From positions 4,650,001 through 4,714,000 of the forward strand of contig JACSVZ010000037.1 in assembly GCA_014706295.1 (NCBI GenBank): a stretch of 64,000 nt of DNA, given 5' to 3'. The stretch is from Lycocorax pyrrhopterus obiensis (Eukaryota; Chordata; Aves; Passeriformes; Paradisaeidae). How positions within the stretch are numbered: the stretch's first letter is position 1; each line of letters opens with the position of its first letter. The notes beneath the pieces were generated by a model, which was not told the DNA's origin, made no database searches, and saw only the letters and a program-made list of their open reading frames with translations. The translations under genes and the position numbers were made by a program. Of the stretch, positions 21,561 to 64,000 are shown one piece after another.

Positions 21561-22882
21561 AGAAGCAATAGAGAAAGGCAGTAATGACCTTGCCTTGAAG
21601 GACAAGAACAGAACTCCCCAGAGAAGCACTTGAAGGGTTTTATTCAAAGGTGTTTCAGACCACTTCAATTATCTTTAAAAGATCCCAAGGAGCGAAACAC
21701 AAAACGAAGTGTAATCTAAAAATCAAAGGTAACAATATACATCTATTCTATAAAAAGATTGGCAATATATATTATGATCCAATTATTGGTTTCCTTTCTG
21801 AGCACCCTGGTTAAGTCATCAAAATATTTTGTTAAAAAAATTCAGATCAATAAAGTACATTAAAGATGTATATAAAAACACAAGACCAGATATCCTACCT
21901 GCCTCATCTGTGCATTAAAAAAATGGATCAATTCTATTGCTATATAATTATTTGCAGTGTGCACGAAAATATGTCCTAATTGCTCATACAGATCAGTTTG
22001 GTTCCATCTTAAGAACATCCTGTTGTCCTGCTTTTACGGGATTCTTTCCCTTGCTGACTCAAGTCACACTGCCCCGTGCGCAGCTCACATATTATTAGTG
22101 ACTGATCATCCTGGGCTAAAAACTTGCTGATGCAACTCTCGATTCGTTTATCCTTTGCCAAAAGAGCAACTTTAAAAAATCCTTTTCTCTTCCATCTACG
22201 TGTATTATAACTCAAACAAGCTGAGCTGGGGGTGAGCCTCCAATGTACTTACATGTAACCTGGCCAGTTCGTTCTATAGCTGAATTTCATTTTGAGTGTG
22301 AGGGAAAAGATTAATATCTTCCAGAAACATACTATTTTGTGGTATAATGAGGGAAGTAGGTGCAGAAAAGTTCGTAATGAAGAAAAAAACCTACTTCATA
22401 TTCAAACTACACTTAGCAAAGGCCCAGGCCAAGTACTCAGCGGGGTCTTAGCATCTTGTTTTTTCCTTGGTATGTTACTCAGTTCGCAATAATTAGATTT
22501 AGATCCTGTGTATTCTCAATCACTCGTCACTGAGAAGGGATTAATATTTACGGACCCATTGGAGAGGGAAGGCTTCAGCAGCTTGACCTTCCCTGGGATA
22601 GCGGCGTCTCTGAGCGGCAGCTGCCCCCTTCCCGCCCTTGTTCCCGCCCTTGTTCTCGCCCCTCTCGGACCCCACACGGCCACCGGAGCCGCTTACCCCG
22701 GGCCCCCTCACGGGCCCCGCGGCCCCCTCGCTCCGGGCCCGCCTTTCCCGGCCCCGCCTTTCCCGGGCCCCTCACGGGCCGGGCCCCGCCCCTCCCGCCC
22801 CTCGGGGCGCTGCCATTGGCCGGCGTGGTGCGCGCGCGGCCCCGGCGTGCCCGGCCCCCTGCGGGGTCACGTGATCCCCAAG

Positions 22883-22909
22883 ATGGCCGCCGCCGCCCTG
22901 TTGTTTTGA
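22883..22909 (+). other. Upstream ORF 1 in the UBE4B leader
   Basis: An 8-codon frame, MAAAALLF then TGA, whose ATG lies inside the YY1/TISU-like motif CAAGATGGCCGC. It would be translated only if transcription starts upstream of 22883. A second short frame (22909-22971, 20 codons) begins in the overlapping TGATG. Confidence 0.4.
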
Positions 22910-23218
22910 TGAATAATCTCTGCGCGGGGCAGCGGCCGCGGGCGGGCGGGGGCCGGGGTCGAGAACTCTGAGGGGCGCGGGGGCACCGGGAGGGCGGCTT
23001 CCCCTCGGCCGCGGCGGCAGCTGAGGCGCGGGTGGGCGGCGGGGAGAGGGCCGGGGGCGGCGGTGCTGCCGGCGGGCGAGGCGCGGCGCGGTCGCCCCGG
23101 AGATGCCCTTGTGAGGCGGCCCGGGGGGCAGCGGCGGCAGGAGAGCGCTGCCTCGGAGCGGCCCCGCGGCGGGGCGCAGGAACGCGCCCTCCCTCCGGGC
23201 ACCATTAAGAGGAAGGCG

Positions 23219-57366
<34,148 letters not shown>

Positions 57367-58605
57367 AAATTCCCTTGCAGTGCACGCCACCACCAATGGG
57401 CAGAGCAGGGCATGGGCTGTTCTGGCAGGAGTGGAGCAAATACACTTGGGAGCTGTTGATGGGATTGGCCCGCCCACGGCACTGACTTGCAGTAGTGACC
57501 AGGAGCATGTGGACGAGGAGAAAAGCAGCTTAATTCTTGTACATATATTTAAGTGATAACGATGGTCAATAACATGGAGGACAGGCTAGGAAGTTACTTA
57601 TGTTACAAAACTGTCCTTCAATATGTCACATTTTGGAGTTTTTACAGCTGAATTATTTTAGCAAAGACGAATGGATCAGGGCAGCATCCCTTCAACCTTG
57701 TTTTTTACCGCCAGATATCCGTTAATTTGATTGTGGTTAGAACTTTGGACATTTTGCTGCTAAAGTAACTTTTTTCTCTTTCCCTTCCTTTCTTTCTGTT
57801 CCACCCATCAAACCTGCACTGCTGTCTTTTTCTTTTGTAATGCAAAAAAATACAAACCCTGTGAAAATCAAAATCATTCCCCTGCCCTTAAAAGAACATA
57901 TTTTGTGCGATAACTGTGCCTGCAACAACGTGTTCATCTTGGGATCGTATTTTTATATTACACATATTTGCCTATTTGGTTTTTAATTGGTGTTAGACAC
58001 AAGGATAATTTCAAAAAAGCAAAGACTTCACACATGGATTTTAATTTCCTTTCCTTGAGATGTCCCTTTCCTTTATGTTGATCAAGTTGCTCTGGTACTT
58101 GTGAAAAGCCTTGAGATAGAAATATGTTAAAACAGCTGCCATGAATGAGATGCTTGGGAATACCAGGATTTCAGTGACTTTTAAAAAAATAAAATACATT
58201 CTTTTAATGCTGCAGATCTATGCTAACTGACAGTTCTGAGCCATTGGAGCTTGTCCGCAGAGAGCAGATACTTTTATCCTTGGAGGCTGCAGTTTGGGGC
58301 AGGGGTCATTTTTTATGTTGCGTACCAATTTGTATCCATGGCTTGGCCTTACCAAAGCAGAAAGGGTGCAGGAAATGTAGAATTACGTTTTTAAAAAAAA
58401 TAAAAAAAAATATTCACAAACATTTTTATATTACTGCCCCCTGCATATGATACTTGAATTTCCTTTTTAAAAAGGATTTGAAACCACAGTGTTTTAAAAT
58501 TAAGTTGGGAAAAAAGGTTGTTTTTCTTTTATTTGTTTTTCGCCATGTCTTCTGTTCAATTCCTGACTCTCTTGAACTACAATAAATGATACACACTCGC
58601 ACAGA
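57367..58605 (+). other. UBE4B: UBE4B 3' UTR
   Basis: About 1.2 kb after the TAA. AATAAA hexamers occur near 58187, near 58400 and at 58581-58586. The last is followed within 40 nt by a GT/T-rich element and is the most likely main site. Confidence 0.7.
58581..58586 (+). terminator. UBE4B: UBE4B polyadenylation signal
   Basis: AATAAA in ACTACAATAAATGATAC, with a T/GT-rich downstream element at about 58610-58650. Cleavage is expected near 58600. Confidence 0.65.
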
Positions 58606-61600
58606 ATGTTTCCTTGGTCTTTCTTGTAAGAGTGTCAGTGAAAATATAAAAATTACAAATGATTGGGTGTCTTTGTTCAGGTTTGCTGACAGTGATTTAG
58701 GATCTGGAGATAACTTAGTAAATTATGTGGAAAATTTCTGTGCACACAGATATCAGTAATACTTTAAACTCAAGAATGTTCCTAAGCAGGTGACACTGAG
58801 CACCTACTCATAGCTCTGTGACAGCTGGTGACAGCTCCAGGGGGAATTTTGGTGAAGTTATATAGAATCCAGCGTTGACCTTTTAGGTGTGCAAATAACT
58901 CTAAATTACAAAATGTGAAAGTACAATCATGGGCTGGTTTTTTTTGTTTGCTTGTGGGCTTTTTAGTGGTGCTTCCTCTTACAGCATGAATGTGTATTTC
59001 TTTTCTCCAAGGTTGGGAGGAAAATTCCAGAGCTTCTGTCTGCCTGGACTGCTGCAACAGAGAAGCTTGTTTGTTGACTGGTTTTATAGTTATAACCTTC
59101 ACTCCTTCCACAAATTCAAATCCCCCTCTTCTTTCCTCTTCATAAGTCACAGATCAAAGCCTGCTCTGCTTTTACGTGCAGGCTGCCATCCAAGCATCCA
59201 AACCCAGCAGAGATTCTGATGTGTTATAGGTTGTGGTGAGCTGTGTGTTTTCTTCTTTAGTGAAGAGGTAATTTCTTTCTATATAAAGAAAAACTCTTAC
59301 ATGTTCAACTGTCCTCTCATTATTAAGGATTACTGCATGAAATCTCTAGAAACATCCCAAAGTTTATACTTTGTTTGATGAATGACAACTGTTCAGTAGT
59401 GAATATGTGTTTTTTTCCTGGAGGATGATTAAACTACGGCTTCACATTACAGGTTTTTTTCTGCAAGTCAGTATCATATATTACTTCTATTGACAGACTA
59501 TAAAATGAGTATAAAATGAAAATTCTACAGTTTTGGGTTTTGATAGGAGGAAATAGAAATATTTACCTTTGGATGTTTTAATCAACACAATGCTCTTCAG
59601 AACCTGAATTTATATTTATTCTGCCACTATGTCAGACTCTGACCTGACGAATATAAATAGCAAAGTGCATTACTGAAATGTTTTGTCTAATTATGGCATA
59701 CATCTATCATTTGAAAACTTGTCAATGCAGATATTACACAAGACACAAAGGCTTGATATAAGTGGCCAAAACAATTTTATCTGGGGAACTAATATCAAGT
59801 ATTTCAAAGGTGTGAGCTCAGACAAGTGTTCTCCCAAATTCTACATTCGTGAGCAGAATGATGAAATGTGTTTTAGTACAAGCAGCTGAAGTGCCATTCT
59901 ATTGTGTCTGGCCACAAAAGTAGATCAAACCCCTGTCTTTCGGTGGATAGTGGGCATTTGAGTAAGTGAAAAGCAAAGCTGAAACTGGATTAAAAATCAA
60001 TCTCCCACAAAATGTTGTGTGACAGTTGTTTAGTTAATTTAATGCTACCTGCAGTTTTTTGTGATTGCCCTTCCCCTCACTAATATGTCATTTACCTTTT
60101 TCAATCCAACTGTAACCTTACTGCAATACAGAGACTTTATATTAGAGATCACAGAAACTCAGTGGATGGAGTTACGTTTGACATGTCCATGTGTGTGCAG
60201 AATGTAAATGTCTCTGAGCTGTGAAGGGTTTACCGCAGCAATGGATAACTTATACCTCTGTTACAAAGTGTGCTTTCCTCGGAATGTTGAGGTTATATTG
60301 TATCACTGCTCTCTCCTTGTCCCCTAGCTCTACACTAGAGACAGAGAAATTCCTGGGGCAAGTGCTGATGCTGTAGCAATACAGTTCAGGACAATTGATT
60401 CTATTATATCACAATTTATACTTATGTAATGGCCCAATTTACATCTCTGTCAGCTCTTCCCTGCTGGCAGCAAGGACACTAATGCTGTTAATAGCAGGAT
60501 GACAACGCTGCTGTCAGTCAGCGAGAGATTTACTCTAACAGCCCCCAGGAGCGTGGTAGCACAGTGTAACTGTGTGCCCTTCTCCCTGAGCTTACTCCTG
60601 CCCTCTGCCCTGCCTTTAAACAGGCTTCCCCGGTTTAGGTGGTGTAGCTTAGTGAGTGGGGTAACCAACTGTTTTTCTCTGTACGAATAAACACATGAAA
60701 TTGCTACGTTCATTTTTCTGCTGTAGTAATGCTCAAGGACACTTTTCTTGAGCTGAGGCCCTTCATCATGTGGCTTTTCTCGAAAAAGAACATCTAAATT
60801 CTAGATTTAAGTGCACACATGCTTGCAGGGAATTGAAAGTTCCTGCTCTTTTCAGGGCTGTGTGGTGTTGTCACAAGATAAAAAGAGTAAGAATAGTTCA
60901 TTTCCTATAAGGGAATAAACTCAGAATTTTTTTTAAACAGGATTCACAGAACAATATAGTGGAATTCCACTTAAGTATATTTTTTGATAATTCTGAATTA
61001 CCCAAGGATATCTGGATTTCAAAAATGATATTGAGAAGACTATTCTAATTAAATTGAGCTAAAATGCTGAATTCTATACCTTACTGTTTTCCACCATGTA
61101 ACTTTACATTCGCTGACTGTTTCTAGCAGATTTTTTCAAGACTCTGTGACCAATGACAGAATTAACGTGCGGGAGCTGTTCTGCGTGAGCACTCCCCAAA
61201 CTTGGGCATTAGACCGATGCAGGAACTGCCGTTCCTAGGAGACACTACACAAACTTTGCCGAAGTAAAATGAATCACAGTGTCTATTGCCATGGAGGCTT
61301 ACAGCATGCACCCAGTATCCAGGCAATTTGCAGGAGATTTTGAAACTGGTTTGGGTTTTTTTGAGGTGTTCTTGCCGTTTTCTTTTCAGAGAATAGCTGA
61401 CCTAATTCTGCATAGATCTAGGAAGAAGTTAGCACAGTTATACCACACTAAAATCACCATTAAATCATCTGTCCCATCAATAGGAAGTGTTCCAAAGTTC
61501 AAATAATGGTGTTTTCTAGGACATAGGAAAGCCACCTATTTTTGATTTGTTGTTTCTGTGGCAACGTTTCCCTAAGCCTCCCCTTCAGCCATGTATTGTT

Positions 61601-62249
61601 TGGCTTCTACATTTGTGGTCATAACTGCAGATGAGACTGGCAAGGGGGAATAGTCACTTTCCACCACACAAAGTAAGAAATAACTAATTCTCCCAAAAAT
61701 CTGAACCTTAAGGGGAACATAAAGGACACAGTGGAGATTAACATAGCTAATAGCCAGGAGGCTCTGAACAGAAATAAACCTTGTTCTGAAGCTAGAAATC
61801 TCAGGTCCTGAATGTTCTCAGCATCTTAAATCCAATTTGTATATGATGGTGTATGAAACATATGTAATTTAAGGCATTTCATGTAACATGATTTTCTTTA
61901 AGATGCTTATAAGCTTAAACATGAACGAGTTTCTAACAGCAGAAATTACCAAGCTACTAATGATAGAGGAATTTAAAGCTGAATTATTGCCACAAAAATA
62001 ACATTTTACTATGAGAATATGCATGAAATGATTGGAAGTATGAGAGTTAATACAGCATCATTGACTAAATTTAATCATTTGCCTAAATATACATTATGAG
62101 GTCTAAAAAAATAACTCGGGCTGCTCAAGAAACGTTTTGAAGGGAGGGAGGAAGGATAACTAATCCCTCCCCTCTGAGCTATCACCCTTAGGCCTAGTTT
62201 AGGATTCCAAATCCCACTGAATCACTCTGAGTCGGGAGCTGGGGAATTC
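58606..62249. other. Spacer between UBE4B and the KIF1B promoter
   Basis: 3.6 kb, mainly AT-rich, no gene recognised. A slightly CpG-richer piece at about 61165-61300 (contains TTGCCATGGAGGC) may be a regulatory element, but nothing in it is decisive. Confidence 0.5.
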
Positions 62250-62819
62250 GCTACCTCAGAGACCGCGTTCCGACAGCGGGAGCGCACCTGCCCCGGGCTC
62301 TCGAGCCGTGGCCGCCCACCAGCCGCACACATTACGCTGTATCCCAGCCTTTTTTAGCACGAGTGCCCGTTTGTCCGCACATCACGCGGTGTCCGTGCTT
62401 TGTGCTCGCCACCAGCGCCCATTTCCCCTCACGCCCCGGGGGACGCGGGCGCCGCCGCAGGGCGCGCACGGACACACCGCGGCGGGGCGGTGCTGCGGCC
62501 GCCGGCTCCCGCCGCTCCTGATAGGCTCCGGGCAGCCAGACGCGGTTTGCATCGCGGGTTCTGATTGGCTGGAGCTGGCGAGGGGCCGCCTCCCCGCGCC
62601 CCCGCTGCGCGGCGGAGGGATCGGCTCGGAGGGCGGTGCCGCTGCGGCCGGGCACCGCCAGGCGGCGCTCGCGGAGCAGCCGGCTGTGATTGACAGGGCG
62701 GGGGCGGGAGCTCGCGGGCTCTGCGCCGCGCCATTGGCGGGCTGTGCCGAGGGGGCGGGGCGGCGCGCGGCGATTGGCGGAGCGGGGGCTCTCCCCCCGC
62801 GCGGCGGGCGCGCGGCTCG

Positions 62820-63070
62820 CGGTCCGTCAGTGCGGGAGCGGCGCTGGGCGAGCGCGGCGCCCGTTCCTCCCGGCGCGGCTTCACTCTCCTCCCTCCCCTT
62901 TCTCCCCTCCCTCCCTTCTTCCCTCCCTCGCCCTTCCCGCTCCGTTCCCGGCAGCGGGGGGGTCTCCCGGCCTCGGTGCGGGCGACGATGGGGATGGCCG
63001 GGTTCTCGCTGCGCTGCCCCGCCGGCTGCTGACCCCGCACCGCCCGCGTCCCGCGGACACCCCGCGCCAG
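62820..63070 (+). other. KIF1B: Probable non-coding exon 1 of KIF1B (start approximate)
   Basis: The right edge is a strong donor, CGCCAG|GTGAGG, with GT at 63071. The left edge is a guess from the NF-Y and GC boxes ending near 62777. The exon would hold a 14-codon upstream ORF at 62988-63032, starting MGMAGFS. The KIF1B motor-domain start codon is expected in a later exon outside the window. Confidence 0.45.
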
Positions 63071-63224
63071 GTGAGGGGGCTACGCTGAGGGGCCTCTGCG
63101 CTGGCAGGGGGGGGGTCGGAGCGGGGCGGGGGTGGGTGGGTGATGCCGTAATGCGGAGGGGGAGGCGGCGATGCTGCCGTACGCATCTGTGGGGCCCCGC
63201 GGAGGGCTGAGGCCGGGAGCGGGG

Positions 63225-63269
63225 GGATGGACGGACGGACGGACGGACGGATGGATGGATGGATGGATG
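63225..63269 (+). repeat. (GGAC)n/(GGAT)n microsatellite
   Basis: About 11 tetranucleotide units: an opening GGAT, then GGAC units, then GGAT units. The CpG-bearing GGAC block changes sharply to GGAT, as expected if CpG decay converted units and then spread by slippage. Probably polymorphic. Confidence 0.9.
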
Positions 63270-63370
63270 CAAAGCACTGGATGCTCTGGAACTGTCAGGG
63301 CAGCGGCGCAAGGGCGTGGGGCCCTGTTCGGCCTTGCCATCTGGCCGGTGCCATCTCCTCGTCCCCCGGG

Positions 63371-63427
63371 ACGCTTCCCTTCCTTCCCTTTCTTCCTTCC
63401 CTTCCTCTCCTTCCTTCCTTTTTCCCC
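63371..63427 (+). repeat. Polypyrimidine (CCTT-type) tract
   Basis: 57 bp almost entirely C and T with repeated CTTC units, downstream of the probable KIF1B exon 1. A second such tract lies at about 62881-62940. Such tracts can form triplex (H-DNA) structures near promoters. Confidence 0.7.
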
Positions 63428-64000
63428 GGGCGGCCGCTGCCCGGCCTTTCCATCGGCTGGATGCCGCCCGCCGTGCCGCGTTCCGCCGCTCTTCTCCCCC
63501 TTTCCAGTTCGGATGAGGCGGAGGCGACAGCCGCTTGTTCGGGGGCGGGGGGACAGCCCTTGGGCTAGCTGGGGATGTGGCAGGAGGGGGTTCTCGGGGA
63601 GGTGTTGTGCCCTGTGCGGGGCCGGGGCCCGGCTCGCCCGGCGGGCTCCCGAGGCAGCCATGTTGGGAGGATGAGCTGACAATCCTGGCGTCGGGCGGGT
63701 GGCGGGCCCGGCGCTGCCGGGGCACTGGCGGAATGGGGGCATCGCTTGCGCCTGCGGAATCGCCAGAAGCAGATGGTGATTTTATGTCTGTTTTCCGGAA
63801 TGTGAATACGTTCATACCAAATTCTAAAGGATATTTCACGTCCAGCTCCTTCTGAGCTCAGTTCTTTTTGCTGTTGCACAATCCAGTGTTGGTAAATAGC
63901 CATGTGTGCATGTGATCAGGTTTCAGTGCCTCGCCAGGTTCTGCAGCACTGTTCGATCTGGCATCTCCACCCGGTACAGATATAGCAGAGCGTGTGTGTG

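Larger units (their letters stand above)
20316..22600. other. Spacer between RBP7 and UBE4B
   Basis: Mostly AT-rich and without a recognisable gene. The exception is the CpG-rich patch at 21355-21560, listed separately. Open frames here match no protein I know. Confidence 0.5.
62250..63720 (+). promoter_or_regulatory. KIF1B: CpG island, probable KIF1B promoter
   Basis: Very GC-rich. It contains inverted CCAAT boxes at 62563-62568 (GATTGG), 62733-62737 (ATTGG) and 62772-62777 (GATTGG), with weaker variants near 62519 and 62688. A GC box lies around 62750-62762, and a 60-bp pyrimidine tract at about 62881-62940. KIF1B follows UBE4B in the same direction in other vertebrates, so this is most likely its promoter. 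The gene name rests on synteny only, because no KIF1B coding sequence lies in the window. Confidence 0.6.
63071..64000 (+). other. Probable start of KIF1B intron 1
   Basis: CpG-rich to about 63720, then AT-richer. It holds a tetranucleotide repeat and a pyrimidine tract (listed separately) and a reverse YY1-type GCCATGTTG at 63657-63665, which could mark an alternative or antisense start. No coding exon was recognised. Confidence 0.45.

Noticed and set aside
62308..63210. 300-codon plus-strand open frame
   Set aside because: Same CpG island, Ala/Gly/Arg-rich, no recognisable motif, and it crosses the strong donor at 63071.
62382..63839. 485-codon minus-strand open frame
   Set aside because: Lies wholly in the KIF1B CpG island, where stop codons are rare. 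The peptide is Pro/Arg/Ala/Ser compositional noise (including readout of pyrimidine tracts and the tetranucleotide repeat), with no domain.

Overview
The window looks like a stretch of an avian nuclear chromosome. Genes are intron-rich, the three promoter CpG islands are sharply GC-rich in otherwise AT-rich sequence, introns are compact (UBE4B coding span about 34 kb), and no recognisable SINE or LINE was found by eye. Every gene call rests on recalled vertebrate protein sequences and on splice junctions read by hand. The order LZIC(-) – NMNAT1(+) – RBP7(+) – UBE4B(+) – [KIF1B(+)] matches the conserved block on human chromosome 1p36. A bird is my inference; no database search was possible.

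Layout. 1–3509: LZIC 3' flank, nothing coding seen. 3510–9564: LZIC, six coding exons on the minus strand. 9930–10680: CpG island that probably serves LZIC and NMNAT1 head to head; it carries a 35-bp minisatellite whose units each hold a candidate splice donor. 13132–15550: NMNAT1, four coding exons, 290 aa. 15551–18537: NMNAT1 3' UTR and spacer. 18538–20297: RBP7, TATA promoter, four exons, 134 aa, polyadenylation signal. 20298–22600: spacer with an isolated CpG-rich patch holding a close CTCF-motif match. 22600–23340: UBE4B CpG-island promoter. 23219–57366: UBE4B, 28 coding exons, 1309 aa, plus a phase-compatible 54-nt optional exon; the 3' UTR runs to about 58605. 58606–62250: intergenic. 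62250–63720: CpG island, most likely the KIF1B promoter with 5' non-coding exon 1 ending at 63070; the KIF1B start codon would lie beyond the window.

Roles. LZIC is a small ICAT-domain protein. NMNAT1 makes nuclear NAD+. RBP7 is a cytosolic retinoid carrier. UBE4B is a U-box E3/E4 ubiquitin chain-elongation enzyme. They do not form a pathway; this is ordinary gene-dense vertebrate synteny.

The hunt found no new biological system. The points most worth checking are: two GC-AG introns in UBE4B (introns 1 and 26); the 54-nt acidic exon after exon 7; tandemly repeated splice donors in the NMNAT1 5' region; a TISU/YY1-like element that would start an 8-codon upstream ORF in UBE4B; and the CTCF-like site between RBP7 and UBE4B.
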